In this document: piece by piece, positions 1 through 8,139 of the stretch | Layout of the letters: every line of letters begins with the position of its first letter | Numbering within the stretch: the stretch's first letter is position 1 | Virus record (IMG/VR): IMGVR_UViG_3300025466_000023 | Span: 17,519-81,518 of that record | Strand: one strand, 5' to 3' | Length of the DNA: 64,000 bases | From: a virus | Program-made: the position numbers and the translations under genes | Notes under the pieces: model-generated | What the model was told of the DNA's origin: nothing | The model's input: the letters and a program-made list of their open reading frames with translations, nothing else | Database searches by the model: none

Positions 1-628
1 TGAACTTGTAATCGTAGTTGCTGTTAATTTTGTTGTAATAATATCAGGTGCAGTTAAAATTCCTTGAACACCTAAATTGGTTCCATCAAATGTAATGTTT
101 GTACCAGTTACCGTAGTTGTGTTGTAATATACAGCAAGAGTTCCTTTGGTTCCATTGCCTACGTTACCAGATCCACCGCCACCTGATCCTCCACCGCCGC
201 CTGCACCACTACCATTAAAGGTAATAGTGTTAGCAACAGGATCAGCTGTAATAGTTAAACCGCCTTGTCCAATAAAAGATAATGCACTAGTTGTTTGAGT
301 CAACGCAACTGATCCAACGTTAATCTGTTGGAATCCGGGAACAGCACTTAAAGTTCCATCAATCGCAATAGATAGGTTAGCACCAACTTTGATACCGCCA
401 AGTAGGTTAGATTGAGCCGGTTGTAGAACAAACATTTCCGGAATGTTTAATAGATCGCTGTATTGTCCACTGACTGCAACTGCTGATAAATTATTTTCGA
501 TTACAGTACGTAACGAACCTACAGTTATGTTGTGTGTTCCCTGGTCCGTTTGGTTAACAATCGGCAATAGGTCATTTGATGTGACTTTTGCACTCGCTAA
601 CGACGGTAATTGTGAAATCTTTACGCCC
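1..628 (-). CDS. Tail-fibre-type virion protein (C-terminus beyond window)
   Basis: Reading leftwards from ATG at 626-628, preceded by AGGA, the frame stays open to the window edge (209 codons visible). It begins MGVKISQLPSLASAKVTSND, the common N-terminal motif of phage fibre and appendage proteins. It then shows an LGGIKVGANLSIAIDGTLSA repeat of the kind found several times in the next gene upstream, a Gly/Ser-rich linker near residues 145-160, and Thr/Asn-rich beta-repeat sequence. Low complexity, beta-rich composition and neighbours support a late structural role in the adsorption apparatus. The receptor-binding end is not visible. The gene follows the upstream fibre gene after about 28 nt and is probably co-transcribed. 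Confidence 0.75.
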
Positions 629-656
629 ATCTTATTTTCCTAATAATTTAATTTTT

Positions 657-2381
657 TTACCAAGCACCAGGTACATCGGCTGGAGTGATTGGTATTCTAA
701 TCCATGTATTAATGTCAACGCACATATAGAAGTAACTGCCGTCCCATGTTACTTGTCCAGGTTGTCCAGGATTAGTACTAGACGAAACTGTTGAAGGTCC
801 TAAATTGCTAATAGTACCTCCTGTTGTTCCTTGTGCTAGGCTTAATATGCCGCCTGCTGTTATTGCCAATCCATTACCAACAATAACGGATCCTAATTTT
901 GTAGTTGTGGCTGTTGTTTGTGCAACTGCTGTAGATTGAACAGATCCGTCTGGGAACGTAATACTAGTACCTGCACCTGCAAGACGTAAATTGCCCTGCA
1001 TGGTCAATGCGCCAGTTTTGTTAACTAAGAACTTACTAGACCATCCTGTTAATGCTGTAGGACTATTATAAACACCTGCATCAAATAATGTAGTACCGTT
1101 GTTGCTGTCGCCTACGATACGTAAACTGAAGTTAATGGAGTCTGTGGCTAGGCCTGCATTCAAGAATTGATTAGTGCGTAGCACACTTGAATTATTACCG
1201 CCTTCAGTTACTATGGTATAAAGAACTTTGACTAGTCCGCTTCCTGGTGCAAGGACTAAATCATTTGTTCCTGTTGTTGAAATTTCATTTGCTGTGAATA
1301 CGGCGTTACCTGTTCCGCTTACATTGGCAGTCAGTAAGCCATCTGAAGTAACACTTAATCCAGAACCAACTTTAATAACGCCCAGGGTTGATGTTGTTGC
1401 TGGAGTTACCGCTGTTGTATTAACGCTAATCGTTCCATCTGCCGCGGCAAATATACCGTTGCCTAATTTTATTGTACCTAATGCTAGGTTAGTTGCTGTT
1501 GATGTTAGGCTAAATGCTGTACGTGGAATGTTTCCACCGATATCACTGTAGCTCAATACCACATCGCCAGTTCGTCCTGCAACACTTGTAACTTCCGCTG
1601 TAATACCATCAAACTTGTCCCAACTAGCTCCGTTGAATACAATTAAATCACCCACGTTCCAAATTGCAATGCCATCTATGTTTGTAGTTCCTGCTACAGA
1701 TACTTTATAGTATGTACCTTTTGTACCAACACCGCTGGCCAGTGCAGGAATATTTGAATTTGCGTTCCATGTACCGGAATAATTTAAACTACCTACTATG
1801 TTTGCACCTATTAAGCTAGCAGGAATATGTCCTGAACTATCTAAAGTTGCCACACCGTTTGGTTGTCCTAACAATGAACTATCTATAGGAGTATATGATA
1901 ATGCTCCGGTAACATCATTGCTGGTCAACGTAATGTTGCCTGTACGGCCATCGAAGCTTAATACACCCGAGTTACTTAATTTGTAGCTGATTGGATCAAT
2001 TGCCAATCCTGTTCCAACTTTAATACCGCCTAGAGTAGATGTAGTTGCAACAGGTAATGTATATGTTGGTGGAACGCTGATAACACCATTGCCATCTACT
2101 AAGATACCAGCACCAATCTTAACACCGCCTAATGTAACATTAGTTGCACTCAACAATGACGAATGCATTTCGTGTGTTGATGAATTATAATAGTAGGTAA
2201 CTCCGTAATGATCAGATGGGTTTAACCAAGCCGCGGCGGCTTGATCTGTAACAGTTTCGTTACCTAATTTTAATGCGGTATAAACTTCGGAGAACATAGA
2301 GTTTACTTTTGTAAACGCTGTTCTTAAGTTATCGCCGTTGCCTTGATTAGCAGAAGTTCCTGTGTTAATGTAAAGTAGCAT
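657..2381 (-). CDS. Repeat-rich tail fibre / appendage protein, 574 aa
   Basis: The protein has at least five copies of a degenerate roughly 20-residue unit of the form LGxxKVGxGLxIxxxGxxS, for example near residues 83-103 and 116-137 and again in the second half and near the C-terminus. This beta-repeat type is common in T4-like virion appendages. The middle part (starting near IPASLIGANIVGSLNYSGTW) resembles a frequently exchanged phage fibre module with a YYKVSVAG core. The N-terminus (MLLYINTGTSANQGNGDNLR) is typical of T4-like cyanophage fibre proteins. There are no enzymatic motifs. It is followed by another fibre gene and preceded by a small late gene with a 1-nt gap. A structural role is confident; the exact position in the tail is not. 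Confidence 0.8.
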   Translation of the reverse strand: MLLYINTGTSANQGNGDNLRTAFTKVNSMFSEVYTALKLGNETVTDQAAAAWLNPSDHYGVTYYYNSSTHEMHSSLLSATNVTLGGVKIGAGILVDGNGVISVPPTYTLPVATTSTLGGIKVGTGLAIDPISYKLSNSGVLSFDGRTGNITLTSNDVTGALSYTPIDSSLLGQPNGVATLDSSGHIPASLIGANIVGSLNYSGTWNANSNIPALASGVGTKGTYYKVSVAGTTNIDGIAIWNVGDLIVFNGASWDKFDGITAEVTSVAGRTGDVVLSYSDIGGNIPRTAFSLTSTATNLALGTIKLGNGIFAAADGTISVNTTAVTPATTSTLGVIKVGSGLSVTSDGLLTANVSGTGNAVFTANEISTTGTNDLVLAPGSGLVKVLYTIVTEGGNNSSVLRTNQFLNAGLATDSINFSLRIVGDSNNGTTLFDAGVYNSPTALTGWSSKFLVNKTGALTMQGNLRLAGAGTSITFPDGSVQSTAVAQTTATTTKLGSVIVGNGLAITAGGILSLAQGTTGGTISNLGPSTVSSSTNPGQPGQVTWDGSYFYMCVDINTWIRIPITPADVPGAW

Positions 2382-2382
2382 A

Positions 2383-2892
2383 TTATTTTATTCCTGCCAA
2401 TGTTTTTAATGACGACAAACTATCGTCATCTTTATCTTTGGGCTCAGGAATCTGTCCTTCCTTATTTGGCCCTGCGATCTTTTCGTAATCTGTCATTGTT
2501 AGAACGCCATGACTTTTCATAGCCAAAATACGTTCAACAACCTTGTGTAATTCTACGTCTGTTTTTACGCCTTCTTTCATCAATTCGAATAGTCTAATTA
2601 GTAGAGGAATATCTAAACTAACATGATCCTGTGCATCTGGGCCTTCTTCTAATTTACGAGACTGAGCTTCTAGCTGTGCTTCTAGCATATCCTCTAGGCT
2701 TCTAGTTTCAACGATCTTTTTAGTTTCTGTGTCTATTTTTCCGCCAGTTTGCATGGGAATATCTAATGCTAGACTGCGCAGAAAGTGCATACCACGATCC
2801 ACTTGCTCCTGCGGAATGGGCACAGCACGAGCCTGCTTAATGGCTTTTGGGTCTGTTGAGACTTCGTTTAGTTTGGTCTTTGGGCGATTCAT
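2383..2892 (-). CDS. Conserved phage hypothetical, 169 aa
   Basis: A charged, helical, mostly soluble protein with an acidic C-terminal tail (KDKDDDSLSSLKTLAGIK) and no recognisable catalytic motif. It is first in a three-gene leftward operon with two fibre genes, so a small virion or assembly role is likely, though this is inference. The start codon lies only 6 nt from a TAAATA-type late box (2899-2905), leaving no room for a Shine-Dalgarno sequence if transcription starts at the usual distance. I do not recognise the family with certainty. Confidence 0.7.
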   Translation of the reverse strand: MNRPKTKLNEVSTDPKAIKQARAVPIPQEQVDRGMHFLRSLALDIPMQTGGKIDTETKKIVETRSLEDMLEAQLEAQSRKLEEGPDAQDHVSLDIPLLIRLFELMKEGVKTDVELHKVVERILAMKSHGVLTMTDYEKIAGPNKEGQIPEPKDKDDDSLSSLKTLAGIK

Positions 2893-2898
2893 ACAAGG

Positions 2899-2905
2899 TA
2901 TTTAT
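2899..2905 (-). promoter_or_regulatory. T4-type late promoter box (ATAAATA)
   Basis: On the minus strand the box reads ATAAATA followed by CCTTGT and then ATG. T4 late promoters use TATAAATA with initiation about 6 nt downstream, so the transcript would begin essentially at the start codon. Confidence 0.6.
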
Positions 2906-2917
2906 TGCTTTGAGCTC

Positions 2918-2946
2918 TTGATTTTATCAAGCTGTGATGTTATACT
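2918..2946 (+). promoter_or_regulatory. Sigma70-type promoter for the HNH gene
   Basis: TTGATT (2918-2923) and TATACT (2941-2946) are separated by 17 nt and point at the HNH gene. They lie in the divergent intergenic region, just upstream of a late-type box, giving apparent early plus late control. Confidence 0.55.
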
Positions 2947-2966
2947 AATGGTTGTTTTAAACCCTA

Positions 2967-2973
2967 ATAAATA
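2967..2973 (+). promoter_or_regulatory. Late-type box ATAAATA upstream of HNH gene
   Basis: ATAAATA lies 8 nt before the ATG at 2982, the same close spacing seen at many other genes in this window. Confidence 0.5.
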
Positions 2974-2981
2974 TTGATATC

Positions 2982-3497
2982 ATGTCCGATACTCTAGTCT
3001 TAAACGCAGACGGAGGACCAATCAGTTTGCTTCCATTAAGCGTAATCAACTGGCAAGAAGCCATCCGTTACATGGTCTTAGAAAAGGCCGATGTACTGGA
3101 ATGGCACGACGATTGGATCGTGCGCTCAGCTCGCTGGGAAACTCGTGTTCCATCGGTGATTATTATCCGCGAGTATATGAAAAAGAAGACAAACATTCGC
3201 TATTCTAAGCAAAATGTGTTTCTTCGTGACGGATATAGATGTCAATACTGCGGTGCTGACGTTAATAGACGCTCTGCTACCCTAGATCACGTACAACCCG
3301 TGAGCAAGGGCGGAAAATCAGTGTGGGAAAACTCTGTGACTGCTTGCGGACCATGCAACAGTCGTAAGGGACACGATAGCAAGATGAAGCCTAAAGTTAA
3401 GGCTTACAGGCCAACGTATTGGGAATTAGTTGAAAAACGCAAGAAATTGCCGTTTGATTTGAGACACCCAAATTGGGCAAATTATATCAGCTATTAA
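2982..3497 (+). CDS. HNH endonuclease, 171 aa
   Basis: The C-terminal half carries a complete HNH domain: CQYCG, then [17 protein letters not shown], then [10 protein letters not shown]. The two CxxC pairs bind structural zinc, and the DH and N residues form the beta-beta-alpha metal site. The N-terminal 70 residues ([20 protein letters not shown]) match the stand-alone HNH family found in many bacteria and phages. It could be a free-standing homing-type nuclease or function in DNA processing. It converges with IF-1 and overlaps it by 4 nt at the 3' end. Two promoter elements precede it. Confidence 0.9.
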   Translation: MSDTLVLNADGGPISLLPLSVINWQEAIRYMVLEKADVLEWHDDWIVRSARWETRVPSVIIIREYMKKKTNIRYSKQNVFLRDGYRCQYCGADVNRRSATLDHVQPVSKGGKSVWENSVTACGPCNSRKGHDSKMKPKVKAYRPTYWELVEKRKKLPFDLRHPNWANYISY

Positions 3498-3709
3498 CCT
3501 CTATAAACTATACGGCCTTTAGTTAGGTCGTATGGGCTAACTTCTATTTTGACTCGATCGCCAAGTAGGATCTGTATCCTATTTTGGCGCATCTTTCCAG
3601 ATATATGGCCAAGTAGTTTGTAACCGTCTGTGGTTATAATACGAAACATAGCATTTGGTAATACTTCTTCTACGATTCCTTCCAATCGTATGACATCTTC
3701 TTTTGACAC
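3494..3709 (-). CDS. infA: Translation initiation factor IF-1
   Basis: The 71-residue protein is a full-length S1/OB-fold IF-1 (E. coli IF-1 has 72). It carries the family signatures [24 protein letters not shown] and [15 protein letters not shown]-1 binds the 30S A site and modulates initiation with IF-2 and IF-3. Nothing is truncated, so the protein should be functional. It is the last gene of a leftward operon with a 2OG oxygenase, a small conserved gene and DNA ligase. Phage-encoded initiation factors are known mainly from very large phages and are rare. Here it sits in a genome whose late start codons mostly lack room for a Shine-Dalgarno sequence (see findings). Confidence 0.93.
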   Translation of the reverse strand: MSKEDVIRLEGIVEEVLPNAMFRIITTDGYKLLGHISGKMRQNRIQILLGDRVKIEVSPYDLTKGRIVYRG

Positions 3710-3726
3710 TTTAGTTCTTTTCTCCG

Positions 3727-4284
3727 TTATGTTGCACTAAAATTAGTAGAAAGTACGATTCTTTGTTTCCCAGCCGGTTTAGGTTCCGAACTGTGAATTA
3801 AAAATCCTGGCATTACTACCATCATGCCGGTGACTGGTGTAATAGGGATACTTGCTCTGCAATTTCCAAATCTACGCTTGTCATCAATGTTTTTCCAACT
3901 GTATGCAATCAAAGGATCTTGAATCAACAAATCGCCACCATCCTCGTCTATATATAGATACAGTATACCAATCATAAATGAAGACCCGTGATGATGCGGA
4001 GCAATGTATTCACCATCTTTATATCTATTAATCCACGCTCTTTCTAAATTAAGGGTAGATCTAGTATTTGAGTTTTGAGACATAAGCTCGTTGCCCATAC
4101 TTAAAAACTTTTCCTTTAATGTCTGAAAGGTTGGATCACCTAAAGTTTCGTCCCAAAGATTAAACTCATCAACGTTATCTCTTTTTTTAACTGATCTTAG
4201 TTTTACAATTAATTCTGCGATAGAATCTAAAGGAAAATGATCTATTAAAGCATCGACTTTGGTAATATTAACTAACTGTCCCAC
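3727..4284 (-). CDS. 2OG-Fe(II) oxygenase, phage type, 185 aa
   Basis: A double-stranded beta-helix oxygenase of the type common in T4-like cyanophages (2OG-FeII_Oxy_5-like). Visible motifs are [25 protein letters not shown], which supplies the proximal iron-binding histidines, the distal histidine in [11 protein letters not shown], and the 2OG-anchoring arginine in [10 protein letters not shown]. The substrate is unknown; relatives are proposed to hydroxylate proteins or small molecules. It follows the small gene 4286-4528 after 1 nt and precedes IF-1, within the ligase operon. It is one of eight oxygenase-like genes in this window. Confidence 0.82.
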   Translation of the reverse strand: MGQLVNITKVDALIDHFPLDSIAELIVKLRSVKKRDNVDEFNLWDETLGDPTFQTLKEKFLSMGNELMSQNSNTRSTLNLERAWINRYKDGEYIAPHHHGSSFMIGILYLYIDEDGGDLLIQDPLIAYSWKNIDDKRRFGNCRASIPITPVTGMMVVMPGFLIHSSEPKPAGKQRIVLSTNFSAT

Positions 4285-4285
4285 G

Positions 4286-4528
4286 TTAAATCTTTTCCCC
4301 TTTTAAGCCTTTAACTACTAGATCTTTAGCTCTTTGGTCAAGCTCTGCTTCTTCAGCTTCTAGCATTTTAATAGCCATTAATGACATGTATTCGGCCAGG
4401 GCTTCTTTACCTTCTTCAGTCCAGCGGCTATAATGAGAACTGACTGAACTGTAGTAATAGAACTTACGATTCCGCATAAGTTCTTGTACGCCGCCAAACA
4501 TCAGTTCTTTTATAGCATCTTTATCCAT
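4286..4528 (-). CDS. Conserved T4-like small protein, 80 aa
   Basis: The frame is open further upstream inside the ligase gene, but I choose the ATG at 4526-4528 (MDKDAIKELMFGGVQELM), which lies 1 nt after the ligase stop and gives a compact helical 80-residue protein. Its Tyr-rich stretch (KFYYYSSVSSHYSRW) followed by an EEGKEALAEYM helix resembles small conserved proteins of T4-like cyanophages. The function is unknown. Position suggests DNA metabolism. Confidence 0.72.
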   Translation of the reverse strand: MDKDAIKELMFGGVQELMRNRKFYYYSSVSSHYSRWTEEGKEALAEYMSLMAIKMLEAEEAELDQRAKDLVVKGLKGEKI

Positions 4529-4529
4529 T

Positions 4530-5819
4530 TTAGATTTTTTCACCTTTTGCGAAACCACGGAATCGAAGGAACCTAGGAAACCGTAGCGAGTATATGTCTT
4601 CACTGTCTTGATTCCTAGTTGCCGCATCTGCTCGGACTTCGACCACCTGTCCAACAACAGTATCTTTGTTAATCCATATATCATCTCGGAGATCGTCAGT
4701 GAAGCCCGATCCAACATTGACTTTAATTGCTTTACCATCATCAATACCTTCGCAAATTAATGCTCCCAGTTTGCCTTCGTTTTTACCTGTACCTTCTTCT
4801 ACTGCCGTAACAGTTAAGCTAACTTCGATAAACGGCTTTTGTTTGAGCCAGCTGACGCTACGTTTGCACTCATATACAGCATTAGGATCCTTGATCATAA
4901 TACCTTCATAACCTGCTTCGATTGCGTCTTTATTGAACTGTTTGAACTGTAATTCACCTACAAATTCGTCAAGATTGACTTCTGTTTGAGGGATAATATC
5001 TATATTGCCGCATTTGTCAAAGAAAGGCTTAAATGTCTTTAATAGCGCACTACGACGCTTTTGTCCCATAATGCTTTTGCCTTTTTGGAATTCACTTAAA
5101 GGAAGCACATCGAATACCATTAGACGTGCATCAGTTGCCTGCACATCATCTTTACGATGCACCTGCTTCATTAAAGTTTGGAATGAACTAGATACTACTT
5201 CACCGTCGAAAACAAAACTTCGACCAAAGTCATCGATATTGGCTAAAAGTGCATCTGCGATATGACTAAAGTTCTCTAACACTTTGCCATTACGAGTGTA
5301 TTGAACAACTGTTTTAGTTTCATAATTTAGAATCGTAATACAGCGAACACCGTCGAGTTTTGGTTCGAGCAGTTTGGTTCCTATAATTTTCTTTTCGTGA
5401 TTGGCACCATCGTGTGCTAACATACATTCAAAAACAGGAATAGCGTTCTTAACAATCTTATTGATAGTCTTTTCGCTTACACCGCAACGCAAATCTTTAA
5501 TAAGAATGCGGCGATACCAATCATTCCATTGTGCATTTGTACTTGCACTTAGAGCTAACTCAATTGCATTACGAGCATCGTCACCTGTTAATTGTCGAGT
5601 AGCTAACAAATTACATAGTTCTTTGAAAGCGCCCCAAGGAAGACCTTGTCCATCAGGACCGCTAAACTTAGGAACTTTCTTAACTCCGTAAGTGATATAG
5701 GGGCTAAGGGCCATATGAAACCCTTCTAATAATTCTACGTTATCTTTCTCACGTTCAATGATCGCTTCTTTGGCGAGACGTGAATTATCTGCTTCTAGCT
5801 CTTGAATTATTTGATACAT
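4530..5819 (-). CDS. 30: ATP-dependent DNA ligase (T4 gp30-like)
   Basis: A 429-residue ATP-dependent ligase. The adenylated lysine is K154 in the motif I sequence EPKLDG. Motif III/IIIa (VFDGEVVS), motif IV (YEGIMIKDP) and motif V (SWLKQKP) follow in order, then an OB-type domain. The alpha-helical N-terminal part (about 130 residues) is as in T4 gp30. It seals nicks in phage replication and recombination intermediates. It has its own sigma70-type promoter inside the end of the preceding gene and heads an operon with 4286-4528, a 2OG oxygenase and IF-1. Confidence 0.95.
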   Translation of the reverse strand: MYQIIQELEADNSRLAKEAIIEREKDNVELLEGFHMALSPYITYGVKKVPKFSGPDGQGLPWGAFKELCNLLATRQLTGDDARNAIELALSASTNAQWNDWYRRILIKDLRCGVSEKTINKIVKNAIPVFECMLAHDGANHEKKIIGTKLLEPKLDGVRCITILNYETKTVVQYTRNGKVLENFSHIADALLANIDDFGRSFVFDGEVVSSSFQTLMKQVHRKDDVQATDARLMVFDVLPLSEFQKGKSIMGQKRRSALLKTFKPFFDKCGNIDIIPQTEVNLDEFVGELQFKQFNKDAIEAGYEGIMIKDPNAVYECKRSVSWLKQKPFIEVSLTVTAVEEGTGKNEGKLGALICEGIDDGKAIKVNVGSGFTDDLRDDIWINKDTVVGQVVEVRADAATRNQDSEDIYSLRFPRFLRFRGFAKGEKI

Positions 5820-5848
5820 GGAATACCTTTCTAATTGAACATAACAAT

Positions 5849-5877
5849 ATTATAGCAGATTTTTACCAATCTGTCAA
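5849..5877 (-). promoter_or_regulatory. Sigma70-type promoter for DNA ligase
   Basis: On the minus strand TTGACA (5872-5877) and TATAAT (5849-5854) are separated by exactly 17 nt, a consensus match. The spacer contains TGGTAAAAATC, a weak version of the GGTWWAACC element found in the early promoters at 28-35 kb. Confidence 0.8.
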
Positions 5878-6111
5878 GACCTGTATGTTTACTTGGGTAT
5901 CTTTTGCATTAGTTAGGCGCACTTTTCCGCTAACTTTGGTAGCGTAAGTCATTGTAAATGTTGATCTTATTGCGCCTTTATCCGTTAACCAATGTAGAAA
6001 TACTTTGGAATCTGGATTTGGGACTAGGATTGCGGCTTCTCCAAAATCGTAATCTACTACACTACGGCCGCCTAGCTGTATTGGTTTGGTGTTTAGCTGT
6101 TTGTATAGCAT
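5863..6111 (-). CDS. Hypothetical protein, 82 aa
   Basis: The start is taken at ATG 6109-6111, one nucleotide after the ErpA-like stop codon, rather than the in-frame ATG at 6156 that would overlap that gene by 44 nt. The protein looks like a small beta-rich domain (GGRSVVDYDFGEAAILVPN, then KVSGKVRLTNAKD). No family is recognised. Tight coupling to the A-type carrier suggests co-expression. Its 3' end contains the ligase promoter. Confidence 0.6.
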   Translation of the reverse strand: MLYKQLNTKPIQLGGRSVVDYDFGEAAILVPNPDSKVFLHWLTDKGAIRSTFTMTYATKVSGKVRLTNAKDTQVNIQVLTDW

Positions 6112-6112
6112 C

Positions 6113-6442
6113 TTACACGGAGAATGAACTACCACATCCACAAGTTGTTTGGGCATTGGGATTTTGGATTACAAACTGACTGCCGCGAATATCTTCTTTA
6201 TAGTCTAATGTTGCTCCAACAAGATATTGATGGCTCATAGAATCTATTAGAACAGTAATAGAACCTTTTGTGATTTCAAAATCATCTTCGTTTACTTCGC
6301 TGTCAAAAGTAAAGCCATATTGAAATCCTGAGCAACCGCCGCCCTGCACAAAACATCGAAGTTTTAAATTAGGATCATTTTCTTCTGCCAACAGATCGGC
6401 TATTTTATCTATACACGATTGAGTTACTGTTATTTGTTCCAT
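6113..6442 (-). CDS. erpA: A-type iron-sulfur carrier, ErpA-like
   Basis: A 109-residue A-type carrier with all three cluster-binding cysteines: C37 in [13 protein letters not shown], and C101 and C103 in [25 protein letters not shown] is closer to ErpA than to IscA. It should accept clusters from IscU and deliver them to apo-enzymes. It overlaps the 2OG oxygenase gene by 1 nt in an operon with IscU. The canonical IscA type is encoded at 7813-8139, so the window has both A-type branches. Confidence 0.92.
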   Translation of the reverse strand: MEQITVTQSCIDKIADLLAEENDPNLKLRCFVQGGGCSGFQYGFTFDSEVNEDDFEITKGSITVLIDSMSHQYLVGATLDYKEDIRGSQFVIQNPNAQTTCGCGSSFSV

Positions 6443-7035
6443 TATATTTTTATTACTAAAGATTCATCCCAACCAACTTTTGCAACTTTTTCATATTCTA
6501 AATTCCAACTTATTGCAAGTCTAAGCCGTTGTTGATCTTTATTCGTATTTATGGGCAAAACCATATGCATCAAATAACCTGGGAATAGAACTGCATGCAT
6601 TTTTTGAGGAGTGTAATAAAAATCCGTGCAATTTCCATGCACTTCTCCTCTGTAATCCGTTACTGTACCTCTATAAAAATCTTGGGAACCCCTTGGATCT
6701 ATAAAACATATATCGCCCCCACCTTCAGTTACGTAGAATGTTCCGACCATCCATGCTCCTGGATGACAATGATTAGGTATAAAATGAGTAGGCTCGGATA
6801 TAACTCTTGCCCACGCTCTATTAAACACTATATAACCATCTGTGTATCCAACTGATATAGCATATTCTCTAGCAGAAGATAATATTCTTCTTAAAAATAT
6901 TTGACTTTCATTAGAAGTCAAAGCCATCGGATCTAAATTAACTTTCATCAATTGGTAAGACATTTCTACTATAACAGTTTCTATGTCAGCCCAATCGTCG
7001 ATCCAAATATCTGTAGGGAAAAGGGTTTTTTTCAA
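6442..7035 (-). CDS. 2OG-Fe(II) oxygenase between IscU and ErpA, 197 aa
   Basis: A double-stranded beta-helix oxygenase with [20 protein letters not shown] (HxH iron site), FIDPRG, the distal His in [12 protein letters not shown] and the arginine-containing [12 protein letters not shown]. This architecture fits the phage 2OG-FeII_Oxy_5 type. It overlaps the IscU gene by 4 nt and the ErpA-like gene by 1 nt, so it is translated as part of the Fe-S operon. The substrate is unknown. Placement suggests it either consumes the same iron pool or acts on an Fe-S pathway client. Confidence 0.82.
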   Translation of the reverse strand: MKKTLFPTDIWIDDWADIETVIVEMSYQLMKVNLDPMALTSNESQIFLRRILSSAREYAISVGYTDGYIVFNRAWARVISEPTHFIPNHCHPGAWMVGTFYVTEGGGDICFIDPRGSQDFYRGTVTDYRGEVHGNCTDFYYTPQKMHAVLFPGYLMHMVLPINTNKDQQRLRLAISWNLEYEKVAKVGWDESLVIKI

Positions 7036-7412
7036 TTATTTTTGTTTTTATAATCTGCTACTGCGGCTTTGATTGCGTCCTCTGCGAGGATTGAGCAGTG
7101 GATTTTAACAGGTGGAAGAGCCAGCTCTTCGGCGATGTCACTGTTTTTAAGAAGTCCCGCTTGGTCGATGTGCATTCCTTTGATCCATTCAGTAACCAAT
7201 GAGCTGGAGGCAATTGCTGATCCGCATCCATAAGTCTTGAATCGTGCATCTTCTATAATTCCTTCTTTGTTTACTTTGATCTGTAATTTCATTACATCGC
7301 CACAAGCAGGTGCTCCTACCATTCCTGTGCCAACTCCCTCTTCGTCTTTAGGGAATGAACCCACGTTGCGTGGGTTTTCGTAATGATCAATTACCTTGTC
7401 TGAATAAGCCAT
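7032..7412 (-). CDS. iscU: Iron-sulfur cluster scaffold IscU
   Basis: A full-length 126-residue IscU/NifU_N scaffold. Residues align one-to-one with bacterial IscU: C37 and D39 in APACGDV, C63 in TYGCGSA, H105 and C106 in KIHCSIL, plus the chaperone-binding LPPVK motif at 99-103. It assembles [2Fe-2S]/[4Fe-4S] clusters from sulfur delivered by a cysteine desulfurase. No IscS, HscA or HscB gene is seen in this window, so it presumably docks with host partners. It is next to a 2OG oxygenase, two A-type carriers and four radical-SAM genes. Confidence 0.96.
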   Translation of the reverse strand: MAYSDKVIDHYENPRNVGSFPKDEEGVGTGMVGAPACGDVMKLQIKVNKEGIIEDARFKTYGCGSAIASSSLVTEWIKGMHIDQAGLLKNSDIAEELALPPVKIHCSILAEDAIKAAVADYKNKNN

Positions 7413-7413
7413 A

Positions 7414-7731
7414 TTAGTTTGGTACTAGTACAGTTTTGTAACAATTACAACTAGCATCAAGGATAGCTTCCCAATGATAGCCCGCAGGCTGTGGCATCAC
7501 CGGAGCGGCTGGGGGAGGATAAACAGGCTGTGGTTGTACGTAAACAACGTTTGGCTGGACCGGACGAGCTATCTCGTATCCAATTACACCTCCGATTACA
7601 GTAGGCACTACCCACCCATAATTTGGACGATAAACATAGTGTCCGCCACCGTGGTGCCAACCTTCAGCATATGATGTCATGCACATGCTTAACCCTGCAG
7701 ATAAAATAATTGGTAACAATAGTTTTTTCAT
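7414..7731 (-). CDS. Small exported Gly/Pro/Tyr-rich protein, 105 aa
   Basis: The N-terminus is a Sec signal peptide (MKKLLLPIILSAGLSM, cleavage probably after SYA). It is followed by WHHGGGHYVYRPNYGW, a short hydrophobic glycine-containing stretch (VVPTVIGGVIGYEIA) and a Pro/Gln-rich segment ending in a conserved-looking CNCYKTVLVPN. It resembles small bacterial periplasmic or surface proteins with glycine-zipper segments. It starts the operon that continues into IscU and has a good SD (AAGGAG). Function unknown; membrane interaction is inferred. Confidence 0.72.
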   Translation of the reverse strand: MKKLLLPIILSAGLSMCMTSYAEGWHHGGGHYVYRPNYGWVVPTVIGGVIGYEIARPVQPNVVYVQPQPVYPPPAAPVMPQPAGYHWEAILDASCNCYKTVLVPN

Positions 7732-7778
7732 AATAAGTACTCCTTCGTACTAATATAACGTTTGAACAACTCAAATAG

Positions 7779-7807
7779 TTGACTTGCATCAGTATTTATA
7801 TTAAATA
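7779..7807 (+). promoter_or_regulatory. Promoter elements for IscA gene (sigma70-like plus late box)
   Basis: TTGACT (7779-7784) is 17 nt from TAAATA (7802-7807), which is also a late-type TTAAATA box (7801-7807) placed 5 nt before the ATG at 7813. Confidence 0.5.
7793..7800 (-). promoter_or_regulatory. Late promoter TATAAATA for the IscU operon
   Basis: A perfect TATAAATA on the minus strand, about 61 nt upstream of the ATG at 7731. It overlaps the plus-strand promoter elements of the divergent IscA gene. Confidence 0.6.
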
Positions 7808-7812
7808 ATAGC

Positions 7813-8139
7813 ATGATTACACTAACAGAGCAAGCCCAAAAGAAAGTTTTATCGCTATTATCACAACGTGGTAAGGGGGCAGGTATCCGTTTAGGAGTTA
7901 AAACAACCGGTTGCTCTGGACTAGCTTATGTGTTAGAATATGTAGACGAGTACACTCCGGAAACAGGTGTTACCAACTTTGCCCATAACGAGTTTTGTGT
8001 GTTAGTTGACCACAAGAGCCTAGCTTATATGGACGGAATGGTTGTAGATTGGGTTCGCAACGGACTCAACGAGGGTTTTGAATTCCAAAACCCCAATGAA
8101 CGTGACAAGTGTGGTTGCGGAGAAAGTTTTAGAGTCTAA
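7813..8139 (+). CDS. iscA: A-type iron-sulfur carrier IscA
   Basis: A 108-residue IscA with C34 in KTTGCSGLAYVLEYVDE and C100/C102 in DKCGCGESFRV, plus the GLNEGFEFQNPN signature. It closely follows E. coli IscA in length and motif order. It is divergent from the IscU operon and converges on the radical-SAM operon, overlapping the PhyH stop by 4 nt. With the ErpA-like gene this gives the phage two cluster carriers. Confidence 0.95.
   Translation: MITLTEQAQKKVLSLLSQRGKGAGIRLGVKTTGCSGLAYVLEYVDEYTPETGVTNFAHNEFCVLVDHKSLAYMDGMVVDWVRNGLNEGFEFQNPNERDKCGCGESFRV

Noticed and set aside
1228-1551. Open frame of 107 codons opposite the tail-fibre gene
   Set aside because: It is antisense to a repeat-rich coding gene and mirrors its low-complexity codons; no SD or promoter.
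4529-4744. Longer version of the 80-aa gene, starting inside DNA ligase
   Set aside because: It would overlap 215 nt of ligase. The ATG at 4528, 1 nt after the ligase stop, gives the conserved-looking protein.
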